Shown: positions 18,195-28,082 of the stretch, piece after piece
How the letters are laid out: each line of letters begins with the position of its first letter
Numbering within the stretch: position 1 is the stretch's first letter
Origin: Flavobacteriaceae bacterium
GTDB taxonomy: Bacteria; Bacteroidota; Bacteroidia; Flavobacteriales; Flavobacteriaceae
Length of the DNA: 39,010 nt
Direction: 5' to 3'
Assembly (NCBI GenBank): GCA_002746415.1
Contig: NVXD01000026.1
Span: 1-39,010, forward strand
Position numbers and translations under genes: made by a program
The notes under the pieces: model-generated
Seen by the model: only the letters and a program-made list of their open reading frames with translations
Databases searched by the model: none
What the model was told of the DNA's origin: nothing

Positions 18195-19325
18195 ATGATT
18201 TTCGTTGTCCTCATTGGTGTTATTCTATCAAGTTTTTTATTGATACTTTTAATCTTTAAAAAAATAAAAAATAAGGCAGATTATGTTTTATTACCATATC
18301 TAGGCCTTTCAATTTTACATCAATTATTTTTTTACCTTGACTATAGTGGTGCAATTCATACAAATGAACTAGCTTGGGGATTAGGCAACGGACTCATATT
18401 ACTTGAAGGGCCATTATTCTGTTTTTATATTTATTCCCTCACAAAAAACAGCAATTTATCTAAAAAAACATACTTCATAAATATTTCACCTTTTTTAGTT
18501 TATGGAATATTTTATTTCTATTATTTCCATAATGTATTTCCGAATACAAATACTCAAATATATAACGGCTTTATTTATATTAATAATCAATTATCAATTG
18601 TTTGGTTGACCTTTGCCGTTGCCTTTATGCTTACTGGGCCGATATATCTAGTATGGTTTTATAGAATGTTAAAATCGTATGATGCAAATTTGAAGCAGCA
18701 AGTGTCCAATTATGAAAAAATGAATAGAAAATGGGTGAGAGCTTTGTTTATGATATGCATAACGTCCTTATCACTTATATTACTGAGTTATGTTGCTTCG
18801 ATAATGTCACCAACTATTCCCATGGCAGTTTTTCAATTGAGTTTTAGAGTTATATATATTATAGGAATTCTGTTAATCGCCTTTATTGCGTTAAAAGACA
18901 CCACAATTTTTTCAAATATTGTTTTTGAAGAGGTAAATGCAAAAAGCAGAAAACGATATAAAAATTCTAAAATAAATAGCGATAAAAAGGAACTTCTGAA
19001 TACTAAGCTGATTGATTATATGTCAGTCGAAGAACCGTATTTAGAACCTCGACTCACTCTAAAACAACTCTCTATAGAATTAGAAATGTCAGCACACATT
19101 CTGTCGCAAATAATAAATGAAGTGCACAGTCAAAATTTCTATGACTTTGTTAATTCTTATCGAGTAAAACACCTCAAAGAATTGTTAGATAATAAGCAAT
19201 ATAAAACCAAAACATTACTTGCTATTGCGTTAGAATCGGGGTTTAATAGTAAAGCTGCCTTTAATAATGTATTTAAAAAACTGACTAATCAAACACCTTC
19301 TGAATATATAAAAAACAAAATTTAA
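18195..19325 (+). CDS. Membrane-bound AraC-family transcription regulator
   Basis: The 376-aa protein has about seven hydrophobic helices in residues 1-235, a basic Lys/Ser linker (about 245-265), and a C-terminal AraC-type DNA-binding domain (about 275-376: LTLKQLSIELEMSAHILSQI, LLAIALESGFNSKAAFNNVF, PSEYIKNK). This layout, a 7TM region fused to an AraC HTH, is common in Bacteroidota and implies sensing of a membrane or extracytoplasmic signal, with DNA bound from the membrane. The serine hydrolase gene follows 90 bases downstream behind a perfect 14-bp inverted repeat, so it is a likely target. Confidence 0.9.
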   Translation: MIFVVLIGVILSSFLLILLIFKKIKNKADYVLLPYLGLSILHQLFFYLDYSGAIHTNELAWGLGNGLILLEGPLFCFYIYSLTKNSNLSKKTYFINISPFLVYGIFYFYYFHNVFPNTNTQIYNGFIYINNQLSIVWLTFAVAFMLTGPIYLVWFYRMLKSYDANLKQQVSNYEKMNRKWVRALFMICITSLSLILLSYVASIMSPTIPMAVFQLSFRVIYIIGILLIAFIALKDTTIFSNIVFEEVNAKSRKRYKNSKINSDKKELLNTKLIDYMSVEEPYLEPRLTLKQLSIELEMSAHILSQIINEVHSQNFYDFVNSYRVKHLKELLDNKQYKTKTLLAIALESGFNSKAAFNNVFKKLTNQTPSEYIKNKI

Positions 19326-19366
19326 ACCTTCAAATTTGTCTGATCTTATAAGTTCGGTCGATAGTA

Positions 19367-19410
19367 ATTATAATTAACTGTTAGTTTGCAAAATATCAGT
19401 TAATTATAAT
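19367..19410. promoter_or_regulatory. Perfect 14-bp inverted repeat in front of hydrolase gene
   Basis: ATTATAATTAACTG (19367-19380) is mirrored exactly by CAGTTAATTATAAT (19397-19410) across a 16-base spacer that itself contains the palindrome TTTGCAAA. The right arm ends 5 bases before the ATG at 19416. It may be an operator for the adjacent regulator, a terminator for that regulator (CTTTT follows), or an mRNA hairpin that hides the start of the hydrolase. Confidence 0.65.
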
Positions 19411-19415
19411 CTTTT

Positions 19416-20624
19416 ATGAATAAAATAATTAAAATTTCAGTTCCAATAAGTATACTTGTTTTATGTTACTTTTTATTTAAACCGGTTATAATATATAATT
19501 TTGGAAGAGAAAAACTACAGGATTTAAGTCATTTAAAACCAAATATTAATCACAGTAAACAAATTAAAAAACAAGCTGATAGTTTATTACTATCAGAATT
19601 TAATAAACTTAAAACTCCTGCTCTATCGGCTTCCATAGGAATTAATGATACCCTTATTTGGTCAAATACAATTGGATATGCCGATATTGATAACCAAATC
19701 ATTGCAGATTCTCTTACCCAATTTAGAATTGGTAGTACCTCAAAAGCATTGACATCAATTGGTTTGGGTGTTTTAATTCGGAGTAAAAAACTTAAGCCTC
19801 AATCTTTAGTCAAAGACTTCGTTCCATATGCGAGTCCTATATTGTCTGAAATAACATTAGAGCAAGTAGCTTCACATACTTCAGGAATTAGAAATTATGG
19901 AATTTGCTTTTGTTTTCCGATTTGGGAATATTACAATAATGATGAATATAATTCAATTGAAGAAAGTATTGCTGTTTTTAATAATGATGAATTACTTTTT
20001 GAACCGAGTACAGGTTTTAGCTACAGCTCATACAACTATACATTATTGAGCGGAATGATGGAAAAAGCCTCCGAAAAAAAGTTTTTGCCCTTTATGCAAG
20101 AAAAAGTATTTCAACCTTTATACATGACTCAGACAAAAGGCGACAAAAAGAATCAAAACAACGAGAATAATACAAAATTTTACGAGGTAGAAAATGGAGA
20201 AATTAAAGAATCATTCGACGTAAATAACAGCGTGAAGTGGGCCGGAGGTGGATTTCTTTCAACACCAAATGATTTAGTAAAATTAGGAAATGCAGTTCTC
20301 AATTACAGCTTATTAGACTCCATAACTACTGCAAAATTATTTGAACCGGTAAAACTTAATTCAGGCAAAATAAATAGCCAAAATTATGGTATGGGTTGGA
20401 GAAACGATATGTCTACAAATATACATAAAGATGGCCATAATGTGAACATTATTCATCATGGAGGAGTGGCAATGGGTTCAACTGCTATGCTGATTTTGCT
20501 CCCTGAATATAATTTAACAGTAGCAGTAACAATGAATAGAAACGCAACATCGAAAGAAACAAAAGACTTATTCTTTAGTCTTCCACATAAAATAGCTAGT
20601 TTATTTATTAATTCAGGTAAGTAA
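19416..20624 (+). CDS. Serine hydrolase, class C beta-lactamase-like family
   Basis: A single N-terminal hydrophobic segment (residues 4-30) exports or anchors the 402-aa protein, followed by a Beta-lactamase/transpeptidase-like domain (about 50-395). The nucleophile motif S-x-x-K is Ser107-Thr-Ser-Lys110 in GSTSKA. The tyrosine motif is in FSYSSYNYTLL (Tyr203), although the usual Asn two places on is Ser. The third motif is His348-Gly-Gly. This family includes beta-lactamases, D-alanyl peptidases and esterases (LACTB/EstB type). The relaxed YxN argues for peptidase or esterase activity rather than antibiotic resistance. It follows the membrane AraC regulator. Confidence 0.87.
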   Translation: MNKIIKISVPISILVLCYFLFKPVIIYNFGREKLQDLSHLKPNINHSKQIKKQADSLLLSEFNKLKTPALSASIGINDTLIWSNTIGYADIDNQIIADSLTQFRIGSTSKALTSIGLGVLIRSKKLKPQSLVKDFVPYASPILSEITLEQVASHTSGIRNYGICFCFPIWEYYNNDEYNSIEESIAVFNNDELLFEPSTGFSYSSYNYTLLSGMMEKASEKKFLPFMQEKVFQPLYMTQTKGDKKNQNNENNTKFYEVENGEIKESFDVNNSVKWAGGGFLSTPNDLVKLGNAVLNYSLLDSITTAKLFEPVKLNSGKINSQNYGMGWRNDMSTNIHKDGHNVNIIHHGGVAMGSTAMLILLPEYNLTVAVTMNRNATSKETKDLFFSLPHKIASLFINSGK

Positions 20625-20652
20625 GGAAAATATAAATAAAAAAAATTTTTGA

Positions 20653-20763
20653 AAACTAGGAGAAAAATTGAATGAATTAGAAGGTGATTTTAAGACTACA
20701 CGAAAGGCAGTAAATTTCACCTTTGAGGATAACTATATACAATCTAAACCGAATTTAAAATAA
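20653..20763 (+). pseudogene. Possible gene remnant, 36 codons
   Basis: The open stretch 20653-20760 reads KLGEKLNELEGDFKTTRK and continues with a protein-like composition to TAA at 20761, but it has no good start (only TTG at 20668) and is preceded in frame by a stop. It could be the 3' end of a deleted gene. I cannot name a family and the call is weak. Confidence 0.2.
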
Positions 20764-20771
20764 AGCGAAAA

Positions 20772-21680
20772 ATGAAAATAAATCTAAAATTTAAATTGCT
20801 AACATTGATGATTTTGATATCATTAGGAAACCTATTTGGGCAAAGCCCAAGTAACAAAATAATTTTTTTAAATGATTATTATTCAGCTTATGCAGATACT
20901 GTAAAAAATGACATTACAAATCGAGATCATCTTTACAAAGAAAAAATTCAAACTGCTATTTTTAACAGTCACTTTTTAAAAAGTGAATTTTCTGACATTG
21001 TAAATGATTTTCTGTCTGCACCAATACAAAATACAACTGAATTAAAACAAGCAATAGAAAGGGTTAATGTTAATAAAAAAAAGATTGAAAGTAAAATTAC
21101 TTCAGCATTAAAAAAAAGTAACACATATCTAAAAAACGATAACTTGACCATTTATATCCTACCAGCAAACCCAGACAACAAAGCAATTATGCAGAGTATG
21201 AATGGAATTATGGGTTTAACGGCAGGAAGTAAACAAATTCTGCTAACAATTGAACCTGAAATAATAGGTTGGGAAGAAATGCTTGAATATGCTGTCGCAC
21301 ACGAATACAATCATATGTACTGGACAAAAATGAATTTCGGAAAGTCTACTAAATGGACTTTACTTGATTACTTGATTTTTGAAGGTAGAGGCGACTCATT
21401 TGCTCATTTACTATATCCAAAAGTAAAAGCGCCTTGGACTTCCACACTAAATGAAAAAGATAAAGATGACTTATGGAATAGGATAAAACCAAAATTACAA
21501 AATGAAGGTATTTCTTTTCAAATGGAGGTTATGTTTGGTTCAAGGAATTACCCTTTTTCAGGTGGTTATACAATCGGTTACGACATAGTTCAAAGTGCAC
21601 TAAAGAATACAAGATTGACTGCAGAAAATTGGACAAACTTAAGTTCCGAAAAACTATTAGAAATGAGTGGGTATAAATAA
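20772..21680 (+). CDS. DUF2268-like predicted zinc-dependent protease
   Basis: The 302-aa protein has a signal peptide (cleavage probably before Gln in NLFGQSP, about residue 24). A zincin-type site follows: His177-Glu178-Tyr-Asn-His181 in AVAHEYNHMYW, with a probable third ligand Glu204 in IFEGRGDSFAHLL. Spacing and the downstream E-G-x-x-D-x-x-A match DUF2268 predicted Zn proteases, typified by the HExxH domain of Bacillus YjaZ. It is therefore expected to be a periplasmic or secreted metallopeptidase, here with helical N-terminal sequence. It is co-directional with the serine hydrolase, 147 bases away; joint function is not shown. Confidence 0.8.
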   Translation: MKINLKFKLLTLMILISLGNLFGQSPSNKIIFLNDYYSAYADTVKNDITNRDHLYKEKIQTAIFNSHFLKSEFSDIVNDFLSAPIQNTTELKQAIERVNVNKKKIESKITSALKKSNTYLKNDNLTIYILPANPDNKAIMQSMNGIMGLTAGSKQILLTIEPEIIGWEEMLEYAVAHEYNHMYWTKMNFGKSTKWTLLDYLIFEGRGDSFAHLLYPKVKAPWTSTLNEKDKDDLWNRIKPKLQNEGISFQMEVMFGSRNYPFSGGYTIGYDIVQSALKNTRLTAENWTNLSSEKLLEMSGYK

Positions 21681-21845
21681 AAACTACCGCTAAGCCGTGT
21701 ATAGTAAATTGATTTGTTCAGTGTGTACTGAGAAAATCCTACAGATTTCTCTCTGGTTCGCATTTCTTATACAATCTTAGTACTAGCCAATTCAACTAAC
21801 CATACATGAACACCTTGTGTACAAACAGAATTTAAAATCAAATAA

Positions 21846-22259
21846 ATGAGAAAATATATAATTACTTTCAGTGTCATTCTTTTTGCAATTGTTGTTCCCT
21901 TTTTAGATATTAATAATACGCATGTATTTAATCTGGATTGGACTCCACATGCACGAATTCATGAAGTTTGGCAGTTAATTACAAATTCAAGTATTGGAAT
22001 TTTTTGCCTATGGCTGGTTTGGTTTAAAAAAGAACTAAAGACTAGTTTAATTTTAAGTCTGTTTGTAACTGGCGGCTTTTTATTAGCCTTCTGTTTAAAA
22101 GATTTATATGGTGGTTCTATGAAATACTTGGATGGTTCTGAAAAAACAATTCTAGGTCTTAATATAGGAGTCTTGGGCTTTGGGATAGCTTTTGCCCTAC
22201 TTGTATTTAGCTTATTGATTGAGCGAATAAAGCCAACCCACAACAACGTAAAAAAATAA
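21846..22259 (+). CDS. Small integral membrane protein, 137 aa, unknown
   Basis: Four hydrophobic helices are visible (about residues 4-20, 45-62, 68-85, 105-125) with short loops and a charged C-terminal tail (IERIKPTHNNVKK). The motif DWTPHARIHEVWQ after the first helix suggests a conserved periplasmic loop with histidines. I do not recognise the family with confidence. It converges on hutG, 67 bases away, with no clear terminator between them. Confidence 0.7.
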   Translation: MRKYIITFSVILFAIVVPFLDINNTHVFNLDWTPHARIHEVWQLITNSSIGIFCLWLVWFKKELKTSLILSLFVTGGFLLAFCLKDLYGGSMKYLDGSEKTILGLNIGVLGFGIAFALLVFSLLIERIKPTHNNVKK

Positions 22260-22326
22260 TACTACTTAATTATGAAACTCGATTTAGAATTCGTACGCTG
22301 CTCTAGACTATATTCTTCACAGGCAT

Positions 22327-23328
22327 TTAGCGGGAATCGTTTGTTATACTAACAATAAAATCAACCAACTTAGCAGCCAAGTTTACGGTAAGGTTATCAC
22401 GATCTAGAGTGGGATTTAGTTCAGCAATATCGCAAGAAATCACTTTATTCGTTTCAAATAAAAACTTTAGCATTTTAAACACAAAGCGAGGCGTAAAACC
22501 CAAAGGTGAAGGTGCACTTACACCTGGAGCAAAGGCTGAAGAAAACCCATCCATATCAATAGTGATATATAAATAGTCATTTCTATCAATAAAGGGTTGT
22601 AATTTATCTTTTAAAGCTTGTAATTCAGCATGAGAGGATTCACAATCATAATTAAGCGCATATTCAATATGCTCTTGTTTAGCAATATCAAATAATTGTT
22701 TAATATTTGACTGACGTTGAATACCTATGGCAAAATAATCGATTGTATTTTTTGTTTCTTTTAATGCTGCTATAATTTGGTTAAATGGAGTACCAGAATT
22801 TGGCTTGGTTTCAACTGGTCGTAAATCGAAATGTGCATCAAAATTGATAATTCCTACTCTATTTTTAGGTGTGTTTTTAATCGCATTATGAATTCCCATA
22901 AAGTGACCATAAGCCATATCATGACCGCCGCCAATAGCAATAGGAAAAATATTCTCAGTAATTAGATGACGAATGAGTTCAGCAAAAGCATCTTGACAAT
23001 CTTCCATGCTATCTTCCAAACAAATGATATCACCTATGTCAGCAACTCGTATTCGATCAAAGTGAATTGGTAATTTCGCTAATTGTTCGCGTAATACTCT
23101 TGGTCCTTTTTGAGCACCAACTCTACCGAGATTTCTACGAACTCCTTCATCACAAACATATCCTAAAAGTGCAATATCAACTTTTCCTTGATTTTGAAGA
23201 TGCTCTATATTTATGATTTCAATTTCTTGATACCAATATTGCTTACCGATATCAGGATTTGATTTTCTGCCAGTCCAATATTTACGTTGTCCTGGTTTAT
23301 AGTCTACATTTAATTCTCTTTTAAACAA
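22327..23328 (-). CDS. hutG: Formimidoylglutamase, arginase family (last Hut step)
   Basis: It hydrolyses N-formimino-L-glutamate to glutamate and formamide in the cytoplasm. The ureohydrolase metal-binding residues are present: His136 in GGGHDMAYGH, Asp164-His166-Asp168 in NFDAHFDLR, and Asp258 and Asp260 in TIDMDGF, for a two-manganese site. Its length of 333 aa is normal. The start is a TTG at 23326-23328, inside the end of hutI and overlapping it by 8 bases. An AAGGAG sits 6 bases upstream of that TTG, and no nearby in-frame ATG exists. It is the last gene of the hut operon. Confidence 0.94.
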   Translation of the reverse strand: MFKRELNVDYKPGQRKYWTGRKSNPDIGKQYWYQEIEIINIEHLQNQGKVDIALLGYVCDEGVRRNLGRVGAQKGPRVLREQLAKLPIHFDRIRVADIGDIICLEDSMEDCQDAFAELIRHLITENIFPIAIGGGHDMAYGHFMGIHNAIKNTPKNRVGIINFDAHFDLRPVETKPNSGTPFNQIIAALKETKNTIDYFAIGIQRQSNIKQLFDIAKQEHIEYALNYDCESSHAELQALKDKLQPFIDRNDYLYITIDMDGFSSAFAPGVSAPSPLGFTPRFVFKMLKFLFETNKVISCDIAELNPTLDRDNLTVNLAAKLVDFIVSITNDSR

Positions 23329-24559
23329 TTTCTTCTCCTTTTAAATATACTTTTTCAATTTGATGATTCCCATAAGAATAGGGAATGAATCCATACGAAT
23401 TAATAGGTTTTGTGAGTATTAAGTTTGCTTGTTTACCTATTGTAATAGACCCTACTTCATTTTCTAAACCCATTGCATAAGCTCCATTGATGGTGGCTGC
23501 ATTAATAGCTTCTTCGGGGGTAATGTTCATTTTAATACAAGCTGTCGCGACAACAAAATTCATATTGCCAGATGGTGCTGAACCAGGATTGTAATCTGTA
23601 GCCAGCGCTAAAGGAAGACCAGAATCAATCATTTTACGTGCTGGCGCATAAGGAATACTTAAAAAATACGAACAACTAGGTAATACTACAGGCATTGTAG
23701 TTGTTCCTTTTAAAACTTCAATATCTTCTTCACGCATTTCTTCTAAATGATCTACTGATAAAGCTTTGTATTTTACTCCAGATTGAACACCACCAATAGC
23801 AGTAAATTGATTCACATGAATTTTAGGAATAAGTCCGTATTTCTTTCCTGCCTCTAAAATTAATTCTGTATCAGCAACAGAAAAATATCCTGACTCACAA
23901 AAAACATCAATGTATTCCGCTAAGTTCTCTTTGGCTAATGTTGGTAAGACATCGTTTACTAACATGAGTAAATAACCTTGTTTATTGTTTTTATATTCAG
24001 TAGGTACAGCATGAGCTCCTAAAAATGTTGCTTTTATTTCAATAGGATAATTTTCCTTTAAGCGTTTAATGACACGTAACATTTTAAGTTCAGCGTCTTT
24101 GGTTAAACCATAGCCTGATTTAATTTCTACAGCACCCGTACCTAATCGAGTTACCTCTTCTAAACGAACTTTACTTTGTTGATATAATTCTTCTTCTGTA
24201 GTTGCTTGCAACATTTTAGCAGAATTTAAAATTCCTCCTCCATTAATTGCAATTTCCTCGTAAGACAAACCATTAATTCTATCTACGAATTCTCCCTCGC
24301 GATTACCTGCATATACTATATGTGTATGCGAATCGCACCAAGAAGGCAACATCATTTTTCCTTTAGCATCAATTACCTTGTTAAAATTAGAAGTAGGGCA
24401 ATTTTTCATACTACCAAAATCTGAAATCAATTCGTTTTCAACGACTAAGTAAGCGTTTTTAATAGTAGGAAGTTCCTTCATCTCTAGTCCTGAAACAAAT
24501 GAAACTGGTTCTGACCTAACTTGAATTAGTTCTTTGATATTTTTAAATAATGTTGTCAT
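23321..24559 (-). CDS. hutI: Imidazolonepropionase (third Hut step)
   Basis: It opens the ring of 4-imidazolone-5-propionate to N-formimino-L-glutamate. The amidohydrolase fold is shown by the metal pair His78/His80 in CDSHTHIVYAG, then GAHAVPTEYK, the ligand His in HVNQFTAIGG, and the active-site Asp in ATDYNPGSAPSGN. Length 412 aa is typical. I take ATG 24557-24559 as start because it overlaps the hutU stop in a TGATG coupling, rather than the TTG one codon upstream. Confidence 0.95.
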   Translation of the reverse strand: MTTLFKNIKELIQVRSEPVSFVSGLEMKELPTIKNAYLVVENELISDFGSMKNCPTSNFNKVIDAKGKMMLPSWCDSHTHIVYAGNREGEFVDRINGLSYEEIAINGGGILNSAKMLQATTEEELYQQSKVRLEEVTRLGTGAVEIKSGYGLTKDAELKMLRVIKRLKENYPIEIKATFLGAHAVPTEYKNNKQGYLLMLVNDVLPTLAKENLAEYIDVFCESGYFSVADTELILEAGKKYGLIPKIHVNQFTAIGGVQSGVKYKALSVDHLEEMREEDIEVLKGTTTMPVVLPSCSYFLSIPYAPARKMIDSGLPLALATDYNPGSAPSGNMNFVVATACIKMNITPEEAINAATINGAYAMGLENEVGSITIGKQANLILTKPINSYGFIPYSYGNHQIEKVYLKGEEIV

Positions 24560-26556
24560 CAAAATAAATCTTTTAATAGATTATCTTCCACTAAATTAGG
24601 GATTGTAACCTTTAAACTTGGTGTACGTTCCATTTCTCGCTTAATAGTAAATATTGCTTCATTATTTCTTGCCCAGCTTCTACGTGCAATACCATTGTTT
24701 ACATCATAAAATAACATAGATTTTAAGCGGGCTTCTGCTTCTGGAGTTCCATCTAATAACATTCCGAAACCTCCATTTATTACTTCTCCCCAACCTACAC
24801 CACCTCCATTATGTATAGATACCCAAGTAGCACCTCTAAAGCTATCACCTATTACATTATGAATTGCCATATCTGCAGTAAATTTACTGCCATCATAAAT
24901 ATTTGAAGTTTCTCTGTATGGAGAATCTGTTCCACTAACATCATGATGATCTCTACCTAAAACTACAGGTCCAATCTTACCTGCCTCAATAGCATTATTA
25001 AATGCCTCCGCTATCTTAGACCGTCCTTCTGCATCCGCATATAAAATACGTGCTTGTGAACCTACTACCATCTTATTCTTCTTAGCATCTTTAATCCAAG
25101 TAATATTATCCTGCATTTGTAATTGAATCTCAGCAGGAGAATTTTCCATAATCTCTTGTAATACTTCCGCTGCAATTTGATCTGTTGTATCTAAATCCTC
25201 TGGTTTTCCAGAAGCACATACCCAACGAAACGGTCCAAATCCATAATCAAAACACATGGGTCCTAAAATATCTTGTACATACGAAGGATATTTAAAATCG
25301 ATATTATTTTCAGCCATTACATCTGCTCCAGCTCTCGACGCTTCCAATAAAAACGCATTACCATAATCAAAGAAATAGGTGCCTTTTGCTGTATGTTTAT
25401 TAATTGCTGTTGCATGTCTACGCAAAGTTTCTTGTACTTTTTCCTTAAACACCTTTGGTTCTTCTCGAATTAATCGATTTGATTCTTCATAAGAAATACC
25501 TATTGGATAATAACCCCCAGTCCAAGGAATATGTAAAGAGGTTTGATCTGAACCTAAATGAATGAAAATATTTTCTTCATCAAAACGCTCCCAAACAGCT
25601 ACAATATTACCAATAAAAGCAATAGAAACTACTTCGTCATTTGTTTGTGCTTCCTTTACGCGTACAACCAAATTATCAATAGTATCAATCAATACATCTA
25701 CCCATCCTTGTTCATGACGTTTTGTTGCAGCCTTCGAATTCACTTCAGCACAAATAGTAATACAACCTGCAATATTTCCAGCTTTTGGTTGAGCACCACT
25801 CATACCGCCTAAACCTGAGGTTAAAAATATTTTCCCTGCTGGAGATTCGCCTTTTTCAAGCACTTTACGGAAAGCATTCATTACAGTAATTGTTGTTCCA
25901 TGAACAATTCCTTGAGAACCAATATACATAAAGGAGCCGGCTGTCATTTGTCCATACTGAGTAACTCCAAGTGCATTGAATTTTTCCCAATCATCTGGTT
26001 GAGAATAGTTAGGAATCATCATACCATTGGTTACAATAACACGTGGTGCATTCTTAGAGGAAGGGAACAATCCCATTGGATGGCCAGAATACATGTGTAA
26101 GGTTTGTTCATCTGTCATTTGCGACAAATACTGCATCGTAACTACATACTGAGCCCAGTTTTGAAATACTGCTCCATTACCTCCATAGGTAATTAATTCT
26201 TCAGGGTGCTGAGCCACTGCTGGATCTAAGTTATTCTGAATCATTAGCATCAATGCACTAGCTTGTGCTGTTTTTGCAGGGTATTCTGAAATAGGTCTTG
26301 CGTATATTTGATAATCTGGTTTGAACCTATACATATAGATCCTACCATATTCTTTTAATTCTTCTGCAAATTCAGAAGCTAATTCTTCATGCCAATCTGC
26401 AGGAAAATAACGCAATGCATTTCTAATAGCCAATTGTTTTTCTGCTACAGATAAAATATCTTTTCTTTTTGGAGCTCTATTTACATCTGAAGGATATAAT
26501 CTTTTTACTGGGATTTCGGTTGGAATTCCTTGTGCTATTTGTTCTTTAAAGTTCAT
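24559..26556 (-). CDS. hutU: Urocanate hydratase (second Hut step), long form
   Basis: It adds water to urocanate to give 4-imidazolone-5-propionate using tightly bound NAD+. The glycine-rich NAD site is SGLGGMSGAQPKAG (around residues 245-260) and the catalytic region holds a Cys in FRWVCASG (around 445). At 665 aa it is about 100 residues longer than the Pseudomonas or Bacillus enzyme, matching the longer form I know from Bacteroidota. The ATG lies 6 bases after the hutH stop, and the end overlaps the hutI start by one base, so the operon is tightly coupled. Confidence 0.95.
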   Translation of the reverse strand: MNFKEQIAQGIPTEIPVKRLYPSDVNRAPKRKDILSVAEKQLAIRNALRYFPADWHEELASEFAEELKEYGRIYMYRFKPDYQIYARPISEYPAKTAQASALMLMIQNNLDPAVAQHPEELITYGGNGAVFQNWAQYVVTMQYLSQMTDEQTLHMYSGHPMGLFPSSKNAPRVIVTNGMMIPNYSQPDDWEKFNALGVTQYGQMTAGSFMYIGSQGIVHGTTITVMNAFRKVLEKGESPAGKIFLTSGLGGMSGAQPKAGNIAGCITICAEVNSKAATKRHEQGWVDVLIDTIDNLVVRVKEAQTNDEVVSIAFIGNIVAVWERFDEENIFIHLGSDQTSLHIPWTGGYYPIGISYEESNRLIREEPKVFKEKVQETLRRHATAINKHTAKGTYFFDYGNAFLLEASRAGADVMAENNIDFKYPSYVQDILGPMCFDYGFGPFRWVCASGKPEDLDTTDQIAAEVLQEIMENSPAEIQLQMQDNITWIKDAKKNKMVVGSQARILYADAEGRSKIAEAFNNAIEAGKIGPVVLGRDHHDVSGTDSPYRETSNIYDGSKFTADMAIHNVIGDSFRGATWVSIHNGGGVGWGEVINGGFGMLLDGTPEAEARLKSMLFYDVNNGIARRSWARNNEAIFTIKREMERTPSLKVTIPNLVEDNLLKDLF

Positions 26557-26562
26557 GCTTTT

Positions 26563-28053
26563 TTAGTTAACTATTAAAGATTCATTTTTCACTAATGCTA
26601 TCATTGCGTAGATATCATCTTTTAAAATACGATCATCTTCTAATTTTACTACTTTTTCCCTAATGATTTTGAAGTTTTCTTCAATAATATTAGAGAACGT
26701 GTTTGGTCTTCTAAATTCCATTGCTTGCGCTGCATACATCAATTCAATTGCCAATATTTTTTCGATATTTCCTAAAATTTGGTTGAATTGTCGTCCAGAA
26801 ATACTTCCCATAGACACATGATCTTCTTGCCCTAAAGACGTTGGAATACTATCTGCCGATGGCGGAAAACACAAGGATTTATTCTCTGTAACCAAAGCTG
26901 CAGTAGTATATTGTGGGATCATATAACCTGAATTTAATCCACCGCTTGAAGTAAGTAATCTAGGTAAACCATATTTTCCTTCGAGTAATAAATAAGATCG
27001 TCTATCAGAGATATTTCCTAATTCTGAAGCTGCTATAGATGCATAATCTAATGCCATAGCTAATGGTTGTCCATGAAAGTTTCCGCCAGAAATAGCTTCT
27101 GTTTCACTTAATACAATCGGATTGTCTGTGACAGAATTCATTTCTATTTCTGCCAATTCATTTAAATGGTAAAAAGTATTTCTTGAAGCTCCATGCACTT
27201 GCGGCATACAACGTATAGAATAAGGATCTTGAACACGTTCGCATTCGAAATGGTTTTCTACATTTTGAGAATCTTTTAATAGCATTCTAATACGCTCAGC
27301 TACTTTTAAATTCCCTTTAAATGGACGAATTTTATGTAAAGCTTCTGTAAAAGGAGATGCGCTACCTTGAAAACCTTCTAAACTCATGGCGCCAGCAACA
27401 TCTGCTAAATCTAGTAAATATTCCATTTTCTTTAGGCCTACAATAGTATGGGCTAAAATAAACTGTGTTCCGTTAATTAATCCTAATCCTTCTTTTGCTT
27501 CTAATTGTAAAGGTTTTAATCCATTAGAGGTTAATACTTCCCTAGCAGGAACTATTTCATCTTCTATCCAAAATTCTCCTTCACCTAGTAATGGTAAAAA
27601 TAAATGGGCTAATGGAGCCAAATCTCCTGATGCTCCAACTGAACCCTGCTCAGGAACAATAGGTAATAATTCATTTTCAATAAAATATATGATCCTTTCA
27701 ATCAATTCCAAACGTACACCAGAAAAACCTTGACATAGAGCATGTACTTTACAAATCATCATAATTTTAGACAATTTTTTATCAATTGGGTTTCCAACAC
27801 CTACTGCATGTGTAATTAATAAATTCTCTTGTAGTTTGCTGGTTTCTTCTGGAGTGATTTTTACATCACATAAAGGTCCAAAACCTGTATTGATACCATA
27901 AACGGCTTTATTACCATTAGCCATAGTTTCTACTTTGGTTCTACAGTTTTTTACTATTTCAATGGTTTGATTGGTTATTTCAGCTTGTAATGTGCCTTGT
28001 GCAATTGCAAATACTTTATCTACTGTTAATTGATCTAATCCGTATTTAAACAT
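26563..28053 (-). CDS. hutH: Histidine ammonia-lyase (first Hut step)
   Basis: It removes ammonia from L-histidine to give trans-urocanate. The Ala141-Ser142-Gly143 triplet in GSVGASGDLAPL forms the MIO cofactor by self-cyclisation. Other family sequences include GINTGFGPL near the N-terminus, NGTQ, and QDPYSIRCMPQVHGA. Length 496 aa is normal. It is first in the leftward operon hutH-U-I-G, and its start faces a LysR regulator across a 75-base gap that must hold the operon promoter and operator. Confidence 0.96.
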   Translation of the reverse strand: MFKYGLDQLTVDKVFAIAQGTLQAEITNQTIEIVKNCRTKVETMANGNKAVYGINTGFGPLCDVKITPEETSKLQENLLITHAVGVGNPIDKKLSKIMMICKVHALCQGFSGVRLELIERIIYFIENELLPIVPEQGSVGASGDLAPLAHLFLPLLGEGEFWIEDEIVPAREVLTSNGLKPLQLEAKEGLGLINGTQFILAHTIVGLKKMEYLLDLADVAGAMSLEGFQGSASPFTEALHKIRPFKGNLKVAERIRMLLKDSQNVENHFECERVQDPYSIRCMPQVHGASRNTFYHLNELAEIEMNSVTDNPIVLSETEAISGGNFHGQPLAMALDYASIAASELGNISDRRSYLLLEGKYGLPRLLTSSGGLNSGYMIPQYTTAALVTENKSLCFPPSADSIPTSLGQEDHVSMGSISGRQFNQILGNIEKILAIELMYAAQAMEFRRPNTFSNIIEENFKIIREKVVKLEDDRILKDDIYAMIALVKNESLIVN

Positions 28054-28082
28054 AGTTTCTATATTCTATCTAAATTTATAAT

